DNA from: JAJFFW01 sp039197915 | GTDB lineage: Bacteria; Pseudomonadota; Alphaproteobacteria; Caulobacterales; Parvularculaceae | Direction: 5' to 3' | NCBI GenBank assembly: GCA_039197915.1 | Contig: JBCCTV010000129.1 | Coordinates: 1 to 9,177, forward strand | DNA: 9,177 nt | Shown: positions 1-7,079 of the stretch, piece after piece | How the letters are laid out: every line of letters starts with the position of its first letter | Numbering within the stretch: position 1 is the first letter of the stretch | The notes under the pieces: model-generated | Told to the model about the DNA's origin: nothing | What the model saw: the letters and a program-made list of their open reading frames with translations, nothing else | The model's database searches: none | Program-made: the position numbers and the translations under genes

Positions 1-178
1 CTTCTTCGACCATATATTGTTGATCGGCGTCGCAGAATTCATGGTCGAAGAAGGACAAGCCGTGGATGCGGGCGAGCCACTGGGTGCAATGAACGGACGA
101 GAAGCGAGGCTGGACCTCGAAATTCGAAAAAATGGCGAGCCGGTTAACCCGGCGTTGTGGCTGTCCGGGAACAGTTAG
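1..178 (+). CDS. EnvC-like murein hydrolase activator (degenerate M23/LytM peptidase domain), 3'-terminal fragment
   Basis: The frame that is open from base 2 to a TAG at 176-178 encodes the last 58 residues of an M23/LytM-fold protein; the 5' end lies outside the window. What is visible is the end of the beta-sheet domain: a segment with G-V-A-E-F-x-V-x-x-G-Q-x-V-x-A-G-E-P-L-G, then LDLEIRKNGEPVNPALWL, which matches the usual M23 ending (xLHFEIRxNGxPVNPxxYL). Active M23 zinc peptidases carry an HLH motif just before the FEIR stretch. Here the equivalent residues are RLD, so both histidines are missing. That is typical of EnvC-type proteins, which do not cut peptidoglycan themselves but activate amidases at the septum. 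The gene lies 76 nt upstream of the preferred ctpA start, a neighbourhood common in alphaproteobacteria. The family is well supported; EnvC as the exact orthologue is inference because only the C-terminus is seen. Confidence 0.82.
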   Translation, partial: FFDHILLIGVAEFMVEEGQAVDAGEPLGAMNGREARLDLEIRKNGEPVNPALWLSGNS

Positions 179-254
179 ACCTAGCGCCATCGATGGTACA
201 ACAGATCTAAGCCCTGGATCGAAGAGTAGAGTAAAAACAGACAAAGGAAGACGC

Positions 255-1715
255 ATGGGAACGAAGCGAACACCGTCAATGGGCGCTGAAACGCGCGGGA
301 AAAAGCGCGAAGCGACGCAAACAAAGCGGGTCGCTCGAAGCGGGGCCGCCCCCTTAGCACTCGCTGTTGCGGCCGCTGGCGGCGCCCTTGTTACGGCTGC
401 TTTCCTAAGCGCTGGCTCCGCTCGACCAACGGGCCTTGCGGAAACCTTCCGCCAGGTGGAGCTCTTCGGGGAAGTTTTCGAAAAAGTTCGCGACAACTAC
501 GTCACCGAGCCGGAAGATAAAGAACTGATCCGCGGCGCGATCGACGGCATGCTTGACGAGCTTGATCCGCATTCAAACTTTCTTGACGCCGACGACTACT
601 CTCGGATGCAGGAACAAACGCGCGGCAGCTTTACCGGCCTCGGCATTCAAGTTGTCATGGACAATGAGGGTGACGATAAGGGCTTTGTAAAAATCGTTGC
701 GCCGATTGAGGAGACGCCGGCCGCGCGCGCCGGGCTTCAAACAAATGATTTGATCGTTGCGATTAACGGCGAAGACGTTTTGGGTAAAACGCTTGATGAA
801 GCGATACTTGAGTTGAAAGGTCCAAGGGGATCGAAGGTAACGATCAGCGTTTTGCGTGACCGCGAAGCTGACCCCTTCGATCTGACAATCACTCGAGATA
901 AGATTGAAACGCCCCCGATTGTTTCCCGTGCGGAAGGTGAGTTCGGTTATCTCCGGATCCGGACGTTTAGTGACCCGACCACACGCGAACTTAAAAAAGC
1001 GATCCGCAAGCTCGAAAAGGAAATTCCGGGCGGACCGAAGGGATATGTATTGGATGTCCGCTCGAACCCGGGCGGCTTGCTCGACCAAGCGGTTTCCGTT
1101 TCTGATCTCTTCTTAGAGGGGGGCGAAATCGTCACCACGCGGGGGCGCAATCCAAAAGATACGCTTCGCGAGATGGGAACACGCGGCGACTTAACAAACG
1201 GGCGCCCCATTGTTGTGCTGATCAACGGTGGATCCGCATCAGCGTCCGAGATTGTTGCCGGCGCGCTGCAGGACCGCAATCGCGCCTTGCTATTGGGGAC
1301 AAAGTCTTTCGGCAAAGGCAGTGTACAAACGGTTATCCCGCTGCAAAACGGCTTGCAAGGCGCGCTTCGCCTAACAACAGCCCGGTACTACACGCCGTCT
1401 GGCCGATCCATTCAAGCGCTCGGCATAGACCCGGACATTCAAATGCCCGTCGTTTTCCCAGGCCAGGAGAAACCAGGCGAGCGACCAAGCGAACGCGATC
1501 TTCCGGGCGCCTTGGATAAAGACAAGCAAGCTGCGGTAAGTGCTGAAGATACAGAAGAAACCGACGCAATCGAGCCTGTCGAATGCGGATACAAAGAAGA
1601 CGGCGAAACCCTGCGCGATTGCCAGTTGGAGCGCGCGCTTGAAATACTTGCCGACACCACCGCCTTCAGGCGCGCCCTTGCGGACGCCGGGGCCGATCGC
1701 GCAACCGTCGAGTAA
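255..1715 (+). CDS. ctpA: S41 family carboxy-terminal processing protease (CtpA-type)
   Basis: 486-aa periplasmic serine protease that trims or degrades envelope proteins from their C-termini. A basic N-terminus precedes a hydrophobic stretch at about residues 31-53 (signal peptide or anchor). Then come a helical region (about 66-84), a PDZ domain beginning at GSFTGLGIQV (about 124-205), and the S41 catalytic core. The Ser-Lys-Gln catalytic set is intact: Ser329 in GGSASASE, Lys354 in FGKGSVQ and Gln358, with the 25-residue Ser-Lys spacing of the family. The tail carries two cysteines (444 and 456) that could pair in the periplasm. ATG 255 is preferred over an in-frame ATG at 132, because AGGAAG lies 4 nt upstream of it, the signal segment then falls close to the N-terminus, and the longer form would overlap the end of the EnvC-like gene with unusual sequence. 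Physiological substrates cannot be read from the sequence. Confidence 0.95.
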   Translation: MGTKRTPSMGAETRGKKREATQTKRVARSGAAPLALAVAAAGGALVTAAFLSAGSARPTGLAETFRQVELFGEVFEKVRDNYVTEPEDKELIRGAIDGMLDELDPHSNFLDADDYSRMQEQTRGSFTGLGIQVVMDNEGDDKGFVKIVAPIEETPAARAGLQTNDLIVAINGEDVLGKTLDEAILELKGPRGSKVTISVLRDREADPFDLTITRDKIETPPIVSRAEGEFGYLRIRTFSDPTTRELKKAIRKLEKEIPGGPKGYVLDVRSNPGGLLDQAVSVSDLFLEGGEIVTTRGRNPKDTLREMGTRGDLTNGRPIVVLINGGSASASEIVAGALQDRNRALLLGTKSFGKGSVQTVIPLQNGLQGALRLTTARYYTPSGRSIQALGIDPDIQMPVVFPGQEKPGERPSERDLPGALDKDKQAAVSAEDTEETDAIEPVECGYKEDGETLRDCQLERALEILADTTAFRRALADAGADRATVE

Positions 1716-1919
1716 TAAGGCTATCCGGCATTGAAGTGGGGCTTGTTCGGTCGCTTCGCGCATAAGTTTTTGCGGTTGACGGTTCCAATCCGTGAACTCG
1801 GAAGCGTAGACGGTTGAGATCTGTCATCCGCGCCCCTTCATCCTTGCATTACGTATTTACGGACCCCCCGCGGGCGTATTGGCCAAATGATGGCTTCGGC
1901 GTCGTTCGTTACCGATGCA

Positions 1920-1927
1920 TTAACCAT
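1920..1927 (+). promoter_or_regulatory. TTAACCAT motif, possible CtrA half-site
   Basis: TTAACCAT lies 21 nt before GTG 1949 of the deacetylase-like gene. This 8-mer is known as a CtrA half-site in Caulobacter. The second TTAA of the full TTAA-N7-TTAA site is not present; the downstream sequence is TGGGTTAG. If the gene begins at TTG 1814 the motif would be inside the coding region and is probably meaningless. The match is exact, but the function is only a guess. Confidence 0.25.
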
Positions 1928-1948
1928 GCTTGGGTTAGCTGCATTGCC

Positions 1949-3307
1949 GTGGAAAAGTATCTTGCACGCATACCAAAAATAGCGCCGTTTTTGCGTCGCC
2001 AGGGACGGCGCTGGCGCTTGCCGGTCGTGAGCCGTCTCACCGCCGCATGGGCGACATTTGCCGTTTGCGCGATTGGCTTATGCGCCCTGGCAGTCGACGC
2101 GGGGGAAAAACCGGCGAAAAAGCGCATTGCCCTGACGGTCCCAGCCCTGCAATCGATGGCGCCGCCGCTACGGGACGCCGCCTCGAGCTCCGGTGCAACG
2201 ACGGTCCAAAACGCGAATTTTGATCCCACTCGCGACGACGCCTATGCGGATCTTCCCACCATTTTAAGCGCTGAAACTGGGGCCGCCCCGATCGGCGGTA
2301 AATTTGCCCGCGCTCCGAGCCTCGCGCCCACCCGCGCTGGCAACCGGTACGCTTCGAATTACGACGACAATGACAATGACAATGACAATGACAATGACAA
2401 TGACAATGACAATGACAGGGGCGGCGAGATCATAATCCACGTACCCGGAGCAAAACCAGCGCGTGGCGTGATGAGCGTGACCCAGGCGAGCTACACGTTG
2501 AGCGATGAAAAAATATCGCCAACGCCCGCGCCAATGCAAAAACTCCTCGCCGATGGCCCCTTTGGTCCCCTACCCGTGGCTGCGAGCGATGGCCTGCGTC
2601 CGTCGCGCGCCTATACGGCGTCTTACGATGGCGGCGGCCCCACGGTCGCGCTTGTCGTCGGCGGTCTTGGTTTAGACGCAAGTTTAACCGAACGCGCCAT
2701 CAAGGAATTATCACCGTCGGTTAGTCTGGCGTTTGCTCCCTATGCGAAGGATTTAAAGCGTTGGACGGCGCTTGCGCGCGAGCATGGCCATGAGCTTCTC
2801 ATCGAACTGCCTATGGAAAGCCATTTCGGCGCCCCCGGCGCCCTTGGGCCTGCAGCATTGACGACAGCGCGTTCCGAAAAGCAAAACCTCGAACGTCTCG
2901 CCTGGCTTATGTCGCGTTTCCAAGGCTACTTCGCGGTTACGAACTATTTGGGCGCAAAGTTCGCCGCCGACGAAAAGGCGCGCACGCCCGTTTTGAAGGA
3001 ACTGTCGCAACGCGGCGTCGCATTTTTCGACGACACGGGCAGCTTTTCAGCGAGCGATTATCGTGGGGATTTCGCTTCGATCGACGCGTTGATCGACGCG
3101 CGGGGACGTGCAGATACGACGGCGCTCAAAGATGGGCTTGCAGCGCTCGAGCGCACGGCCCAAGCAAACGGCGCGGCCATTGGCAAAATCTACGTCAACG
3201 ATGCAGCCCTCACCGAGCTGATCGACTGGAGCCGATCGCTCGGCGGCGAACAGGCGCGCCTCGCCCCGCCAAGCGCCGCTTTGAGAGTTGCTTCGGGCGC
3301 TTACTAA
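1949..3307 (+). CDS. Divergent polysaccharide deacetylase family protein (YibQ/DUF610-like), membrane-anchored, with Asn-Asp repeat
   Basis: From GTG 1949 the product is 452 aa. It has a basic N-terminus, one hydrophobic segment (about 30-49), a long low-complexity region containing an (Asn-Asp)8 tract (141-156), and a C-terminal NodB-like fold from about residue 231. The domain begins TVALVVGGLGLD and continues with SLAFAPYAKDL, HELLIELPMES, NYLGAKFAADE and RGVAFFDD, the order seen in PF04748 proteins. True NodB deacetylases have an Asp-Asp metal motif in the first strand; here it reads Gly-Gly, so hydrolase activity is doubtful. The start is uncertain. TTG 1814 has GGAAG 9 nt upstream and would add 45 residues rich in Trp, Cys and Tyr that do not look like a signal region. 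GTG 1949 lacks a clear ribosome binding site but places the basic stretch and membrane segment in the usual position. No in-frame ATG occurs before the membrane segment. The gene follows ctpA on the same strand. Its biological role is not established. Confidence 0.87.
   Translation: MEKYLARIPKIAPFLRRQGRRWRLPVVSRLTAAWATFAVCAIGLCALAVDAGEKPAKKRIALTVPALQSMAPPLRDAASSSGATTVQNANFDPTRDDAYADLPTILSAETGAAPIGGKFARAPSLAPTRAGNRYASNYDDNDNDNDNDNDNDNDNDRGGEIIIHVPGAKPARGVMSVTQASYTLSDEKISPTPAPMQKLLADGPFGPLPVAASDGLRPSRAYTASYDGGGPTVALVVGGLGLDASLTERAIKELSPSVSLAFAPYAKDLKRWTALAREHGHELLIELPMESHFGAPGALGPAALTTARSEKQNLERLAWLMSRFQGYFAVTNYLGAKFAADEKARTPVLKELSQRGVAFFDDTGSFSASDYRGDFASIDALIDARGRADTTALKDGLAALERTAQANGAAIGKIYVNDAALTELIDWSRSLGGEQARLAPPSAALRVASGAY
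2366..2416 (+). repeat. Hexanucleotide tandem repeat (AATGAC)8 inside the deacetylase-like gene
   Basis: Eight perfect copies of AATGAC occupy 2369-2416, preceded by one further GAC at 2366. They encode alternating Asn and Asp in a predicted disordered linker between the membrane anchor and the NodB-like domain. The codons are identical in every copy (AAT and GAC only), which points to recent slippage rather than selection on an old peptide repeat. Because the unit is six bases, gain or loss of copies would lengthen or shorten the linker without shifting the frame. Confidence 0.97.
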
Positions 3308-3592
3308 CCCGACCACCGGAATATTCCGCCGCCCCAATCGCGCTTTCCTGAACTTCGGTCTGCCACCACGATCGGAGCCGTTTGGAGATCAAGCGCTCTG
3401 CCGACGGCGCACAACGCAACGACGCGGCCGCCCCTAAGCGTTTTCAGAACAAGTGGGCCCAGGTTCAGCGTAGGAAAACATAATGGTATGAGGCCAAAGC
3501 CCTTGTCGCGATTCCAATGCAATGCGAAAGACTTAACGCTAAAACATCAATCCAATTGGCTTGAGGTTGCCTTAGCGCGAGTGGAACCAACG

Positions 3593-4114
3593 ATGAACCT
3601 AAACGATTTCTATGCAGACTACCGTCCGAATGTCGGGGTTATGCTTTTCAACCGGCAAGGGAAGGTGTGGGTCGGCCGCCGGCTGATGGATGACGACGAC
3701 CTCGAAGAAGCGCGCGCGCCCTGGCGCTGGCAGGCGCCGCAGGGCGGCATTGATAAAGGTGAAAGCGTTCTAGAGGCTGCATTTCGCGAACTGAAAGAAG
3801 AAACGGGCGTCACATCAGCGACAGTGCTCACGATAACGCCTGGGTGGCTTATCTATGATTTTCCACCCGAGTTTAAGAAAAAACGCTGGCGCGGCCAAAA
3901 GCAAAAGTGGGCGGCCATGCTTTTCACAGGTGAAGACAGTGAAATTGCTCTTGATGCCGATGACTTCCAGGAGTTTGACCAATGGCGCTGGGAAGATCTG
4001 GAAGAATTACACGACCTAATTGTTCCCTTTAAACGGGGGGTTTATCGCTCAGTCATCGAAGGCTTCATCCCCTTGCGCGATTTCCTAAAAACGGGAGCGG
4101 GGAGCCAGAAATAA
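3593..4114 (+). CDS. rppH: RNA pyrophosphohydrolase (Nudix hydrolase RppH)
   Basis: 173-aa cytoplasmic Nudix hydrolase that converts 5'-triphosphate RNA ends to monophosphate and so opens mRNAs to decay. The start YRPNVGVMLFN and the WQAPQGGID segment are typical of RppH. A complete Nudix box runs from Gly51 to Val73: GGIDKGE, then seven residues, then RELKEETGV, with all the metal-binding glutamates present. The RWRGQKQKWAAMLFTG segment and the closing FKRGVY also fit the family, and the length is close to the 176 aa of the E. coli protein. An in-frame ATG at 3488 would add 35 residues with no counterpart in RppH proteins, so ATG 3593 is preferred although its ribosome binding site (GTGGAA) is weak. 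It lies 285 nt after the deacetylase-like gene and 5 nt before the pseudouridine synthase gene, with which it is probably co-transcribed. Confidence 0.93.
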   Translation: MNLNDFYADYRPNVGVMLFNRQGKVWVGRRLMDDDDLEEARAPWRWQAPQGGIDKGESVLEAAFRELKEETGVTSATVLTITPGWLIYDFPPEFKKKRWRGQKQKWAAMLFTGEDSEIALDADDFQEFDQWRWEDLEELHDLIVPFKRGVYRSVIEGFIPLRDFLKTGAGSQK

Positions 4115-4119
4115 TCGCA

Positions 4120-4860
4120 ATGGTCAAGCGTCTCTACTCGGACGATTTTTTGCTGGACCGCCTACTCTACCGCGACGGTTTAATGCTCGTCGTCAATAAA
4201 CCAGAGGGCTTAGCGGTGCACCGCGGGCCAAGCGGTGGGGAATGCCTCGAAGACTATTTTGACGCGCTACGTTTTGGTCTGCCGCGCCCACCGGCACTCG
4301 CCCATCGACTGGACCGTGACACAACCGGGTGCTTAATCCTCGGGCGACACCCAAAAGCCCTAAGGCGTTTGGGACGCCTTTTCCAGAACGGACAGATTAG
4401 CAAAGTATACCGAGCAATTGTGCACGGAGCGCCGGCGAAAATGAGCGGGCGAATTGATACTGCACTAAAAAAGGAAACGACAGGACGAAACTGGCGGATG
4501 GCGACCGTTAGCGAGGACGACGTCTCAGGAGAGGACAAGGCCTTGCCCGCAGCCACAACATACCGTGTCCTTAGCAATAGCGAAGCCTACAGCTTAATCG
4601 AGGCAAAGCCCAAAACAGGCCGAACGCATCAGATCCGCGTACACCTCGCTTCAATAGGGTGTCCTATAATCGGCGATACTCAGTATGGGTATGAAGAGAG
4701 TACTGAGACCCTTAAGCTACATGCGGCGAGGGTTTCCGTGCCGCTTTATAAAACACGTGAGCCGATACATGTGGAGGCGAAAGCGCCTGAAAGTTTTACC
4801 GCTTTCGCAGACGCCGTTGGGCTTAATGCTGCTGGCTCGAAAGGCGCAAGGAGCGACTAA
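4120..4860 (+). CDS. RluA-family RNA pseudouridine synthase
   Basis: 246-aa enzyme that isomerises specific uridines in rRNA or tRNA to pseudouridine. Motif I starts at LMLVVNKPEGLAVH (about 21-34). Motif II is HRLDRDTTG at 62-70, with Asp65 as the expected catalytic nucleophile. The conserved KPKTGRTHQIRVHL stretch and the GDTQYG strand follow. There is no N-terminal S4 RNA-binding domain, so the architecture resembles RluA or TruC-like single-domain enzymes rather than RluC or RluD. The target base cannot be assigned from sequence. ATG 4120 comes 5 nt after the rppH stop; the nearest purine-rich stretch (GGGGAG) is about 15 nt upstream, so translation may be coupled to rppH. Its stop TAA (4858-4860) overlaps the stop of atpC, which runs in the opposite direction. 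Confidence 0.93.
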   Translation: MVKRLYSDDFLLDRLLYRDGLMLVVNKPEGLAVHRGPSGGECLEDYFDALRFGLPRPPALAHRLDRDTTGCLILGRHPKALRRLGRLFQNGQISKVYRAIVHGAPAKMSGRIDTALKKETTGRNWRMATVSEDDVSGEDKALPAATTYRVLSNSEAYSLIEAKPKTGRTHQIRVHLASIGCPIIGDTQYGYEESTETLKLHAARVSVPLYKTREPIHVEAKAPESFTAFADAVGLNAAGSKGARSD

Positions 4861-5255
4861 AGCGCAGCTTTAATCTCTTTGAGGTGCTCAAGTTCTCGTG
4901 CTGCGAAAATCCGGGTTTCCTCAGTTGAATCGCTGTCAGACAGGTCTTCTTCGCAGTTTTTTATCCGTTGGCGGATGTCTTCCTTGTCAAACTCCGTCAC
5001 GGGTACGGCCTCTTCCGCCAAAATCGTAAATCCCGCAGGTGTAATCTCAGCGAACCCACCGCGCACGAAAATGCGTGTCTCGCTGCCCTCCGCATGGTAA
5101 CGCACGACGCCCGGCGCCAGCACGGTTACAAGGGGCGCATGGTTTGGCAGCACAGTGAAAATGCCTTCCGCGCCGGGCGCTTCGACGCGATCGGCGCGCA
5201 CAGATGCTACAGCTCGTTCTGGCGCAACAAGGTCAAACTGGATGGTCTCAGCCAT
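4857..5255 (-). CDS. atpC: F1Fo ATP synthase subunit epsilon
   Basis: 132-aa epsilon subunit of the F1 central stalk, on the cytoplasmic side of the inner membrane. It couples rotation of gamma to the c-ring and can inhibit ATP hydrolysis. The N-terminal beta-sandwich is clear: MAETIQFDLVAPER, then GAEGIFTVLPNHAPLVTVL and GGFAEITPAGFTILAEEA. A helical C-terminal hairpin follows (about 95-132), rich in Glu and Lys. ATG at 5255 is chosen because it gives the family N-terminus; an upstream alternative at 5309 would add 18 proline-rich residues and run into the small cysteine protein gene. AAAGG about 9 nt upstream serves as ribosome binding site and lies inside the end of that gene, so the two are probably translationally coupled (4-nt gap). 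The stop overlaps the end of the convergent pseudouridine synthase gene by 4 nt. Confidence 0.96.
   Translation of the reverse strand: MAETIQFDLVAPERAVASVRADRVEAPGAEGIFTVLPNHAPLVTVLAPGVVRYHAEGSETRIFVRGGFAEITPAGFTILAEEAVPVTEFDKEDIRQRIKNCEEDLSDSDSTEETRIFAARELEHLKEIKAAL
4858..4872. other. Small inverted repeat at the convergence of two genes
   Basis: TAAAGC (4858-4863) and GCTTTA (4867-4872) form a 6-bp hairpin with a GCA loop exactly over the overlapping stop codons of the pseudouridine synthase gene and atpC. It is symmetric and would fold in transcripts from either side. It lacks a GC-rich stem and a clear U tract, so it is a poor intrinsic terminator. No better terminator was found in the vicinity. 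Confidence 0.35.
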
Positions 5256-5259
5256 GGGG

Positions 5260-5466
5260 TCAGCCTTTATTAGAAAGCGCGCCGTCAAAGGCGGCGGTGG
5301 CTCGTTCAAACTTGTCGCGGCAGCCCGGCTTACAAAAGCCGAAGACGGCGCCGCGATAAAGCGTTAGCGCGTCCTTTGAGACAGGATCTCCCGACCACGG
5401 ACAAATCTCGTTAACGCAGTCTTCTAACCGGAGACTACCCGATATCGATTGTTCCGTTGCCGTCAT
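5260..5466 (-). CDS. Small TRASH/YHS-like putative metal-binding protein
   Basis: 68-aa protein without a signal peptide or membrane segment. It has Cys22 in ICPWSGDPVS, Cys45 and Cys49 in GFCKPGCRDKF, plus an extra Cys17. The pattern C-x22-C-x3-C matches the TRASH/YHS type of treble-clef metal site, and the stretch LTLYRGAVFGFCKPGCRDKF resembles small alphaproteobacterial proteins of this type, some of which I recall being labelled glutathione S-transferase without a visible basis. It likely binds zinc or another thiophilic metal; the metal and the partner are unknown. ATG 5466 has AGAGG 6 nt upstream. The gene sits between atpD and atpC, 63 nt after atpD and 4 nt before atpC, so it should be transcribed with them. 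Whether it has any role in ATP synthase is inference. Confidence 0.8.
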   Translation of the reverse strand: MTATEQSISGSLRLEDCVNEICPWSGDPVSKDALTLYRGAVFGFCKPGCRDKFERATAAFDGALSNKG

Positions 5467-5480
5467 AACGACCTCTGTCT

Positions 5481-5511
5481 TAGCACCCTTGCTTATGGTT
5501 GCAGGGTGCTA
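5481..5511 (-). other. Intercistronic hairpin between atpD and the small cysteine protein gene
   Basis: TAGCACCCT (5481-5489) and AGGGTGCTA (5503-5511) are perfect 9-bp inverted arms around a 13-nt loop; pairing can also be drawn as 8 bp, one bulged T and 3 more bp with an 8-nt loop. It fills much of the 63-nt gap. Downstream of it in the direction of transcription the sequence is AAGACAGAGG, with no U run, so it is not a standard intrinsic terminator. It could stabilise or process the mRNA and set the ratio of beta to downstream products. It ends about 8 nt before the AGAGG ribosome binding site of the next gene. Confidence 0.6.
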
Positions 5512-5529
5512 CGCTTAGCGACGTCCCGG

Positions 5530-6966
5530 TTAAGCTGCTTCGGCCGCCATTTTGCCGGCTTTTTCGACAGCGTCGTCGATTGTGCCGGCCATGTAGAAGG
5601 CGCCTTCGGGCAAGTGATCATATTCGCCGGCGACCAGACCCTTAAAGCCCTTGATCGTATCGGCAAGCGGCACCTGAACGCCCGGGCTACCGGTGAACAC
5701 TTCCGCTACGTCAAACGGCTGCGATAGGAAGCGTTCCACTTTGCGCGCTCTGGCCACAACGAGCTTGTCATCTTCAGAGAGCTCGTCCATGCCCAAAATA
5801 GCAATGATGTCTTGCAGCGATTTATAGCGCTGTAGAATTCCTTGTACGGAACGTGCAACATCGTAGTGCTCTTCGCCAATGATCCGCGGGTCAAGGATAC
5901 GAGATGTTGAATCGAGCGGGTCAACGGCCGGGTAGATGCCTTTTTCAGCAATCGCCCGGTTAAGAACCGTCGTCGCATCAAGGTGAGAGAAGGACGTGGC
6001 CGGCGCAGGGTCGGTCAAATCGTCAGCTGGCACATAAATCGCCTGCACCGATGTGATCGAACCTTTTGTGGTCGTGGTGATGCGTTCCTGCAAGGCGCCC
6101 ATATCCGTCGCGAGTGTCGGCTGGTAGCCAACGGCCGATGGGATCCGGCCTAAGAGGGCGGACACTTCCGAGCCCGCTTGCGTGAAGCGGAAGATGTTAT
6201 CAACGAAAAATAGAACGTCCTGGCCCTGATCTCTAAATTGCTCGGCGATCGTCAACCCGGTCAGGGCAACGCGCGCGCGGGCCCCTGGCGGTTCGTTCAT
6301 TTGGCCATAAACGAGCGAGCATTTTGATCCTTGGGCTGATCCTGAATTCTCCGACGGATCGACGTTCACTTTAGACTCGATCATCTCCCAATAGAGGTCA
6401 TTGCCCTCGCGCGTGCGCTCGCCAACGCCCGCAAAAACTGAGTACCCGCCGTGCACTTTAGCGATGTTGTTGATCAGTTCCTGGATCAAAACCGTTTTGC
6501 CGACGCCCGCGCCGCCAAAGAGCCCGATCTTTCCGCCTTTCGCGTAGGGGCATAGGAGATCAACAACCTTAATGCCCGTCGCTAGGATCTCGGCTTCCGT
6601 TGATTGCTCCACGAACGGCGGGGCCGCCTGGTGGATCGCGCGCCGTTCCGTAAACGGAATGGGGCCGGCGTCATCCACAGGTTCGCCGATCACATTCATA
6701 ATCCGCCCCAACGTACCGTCGCCCACGGGAACAGAAATCGCGTCCCCCGTATCGGTCACGCCCTGCCCGCGGACCAAGCCCTCAGTCGCATCCATGGCGA
6801 TCGTTCGAACCGTGTTCTGCCCTAGGTGTTGGGCGACTTCGAGAACCAGGCGATTGCCGTTATTTTCAGTTTCCAAGGCGCTCAAAATTGCAGGTAAGTG
6901 ATCATCGAATTCGACGTCTACAACCGCCCCAATAACCTGGGCTACTCGTCCTTTTTCTTGAGCCAT
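5530..6966 (-). CDS. atpD: F1Fo ATP synthase subunit beta
   Basis: 478-aa catalytic subunit of F1, which with alpha forms the hexameric ATP-making head. It begins MAQEKGRVAQVIGAVVDVEF. The P-loop is GGAGVGKT (151-158), the catalytic glutamate is Glu183 in GERTREGND, and Walker B is VLFFVDN with Asp256. The signature PSAVGYQPTLA is present, and the DELSEED loop that contacts gamma reads DELSEDD (394-400), a conservative change. Length and motifs are complete, so the protein should be functional. The ATG at 6966 has AGGAAA about 7 nt upstream. It is the third CDS on this strand after the partial right-edge gene, separated from the preceding gene by a 372-nt leader that may hold its own promoter, and is followed by a hairpin and the small cysteine protein gene. 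Confidence 0.99.
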   Translation of the reverse strand: MAQEKGRVAQVIGAVVDVEFDDHLPAILSALETENNGNRLVLEVAQHLGQNTVRTIAMDATEGLVRGQGVTDTGDAISVPVGDGTLGRIMNVIGEPVDDAGPIPFTERRAIHQAAPPFVEQSTEAEILATGIKVVDLLCPYAKGGKIGLFGGAGVGKTVLIQELINNIAKVHGGYSVFAGVGERTREGNDLYWEMIESKVNVDPSENSGSAQGSKCSLVYGQMNEPPGARARVALTGLTIAEQFRDQGQDVLFFVDNIFRFTQAGSEVSALLGRIPSAVGYQPTLATDMGALQERITTTTKGSITSVQAIYVPADDLTDPAPATSFSHLDATTVLNRAIAEKGIYPAVDPLDSTSRILDPRIIGEEHYDVARSVQGILQRYKSLQDIIAILGMDELSEDDKLVVARARKVERFLSQPFDVAEVFTGSPGVQVPLADTIKGFKGLVAGEYDHLPEGAFYMAGTIDDAVEKAGKMAAEAA

Positions 6967-7079
6967 TTGTCTTTTTCCTGCCTTCGCTGCCTGTGCGCCG
7001 GGAATAACCTTTTGAGACGGGTTATATGACGGTCCGTTTCGGGAGAAACCTCGGCGAGAAAACCGCCGAATTGATCGTC

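Noticed and set aside
132..254. N-terminal extension of the CtpA-type protease from ATG 132
   Set aside because: It overlaps the end of the EnvC-like gene in another frame, has no signal-like or family-like sequence, and ATG 255 has a much better ribosome binding site.
1814..1948. N-terminal extension of the deacetylase-like protein from TTG 1814
   Set aside because: It has a fair ribosome binding site, but the added 45 residues do not resemble a signal region and would put the membrane segment far from the N-terminus. It is kept as an alternative start rather than the main call.
2264..2539. Minus-strand ORF with a long Val-Ile run
   Set aside because: It is the reverse reading of the AATGAC repeat; the apparent membrane segment is an artefact of the repeat.
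3304..3522. Minus-strand 72-codon ORF in the gap between the deacetylase-like gene and rppH
   Set aside because: No ribosome binding site or recognisable motif, composition unlike a real protein, and surrounded by genes on the + strand.
3488..3592. 35-residue N-terminal extension of RppH from ATG 3488
   Set aside because: The RppH family begins close to the YRPNVG motif, and the extra residues show no recognisable domain. The region is treated as part of the 285-nt intergenic stretch.
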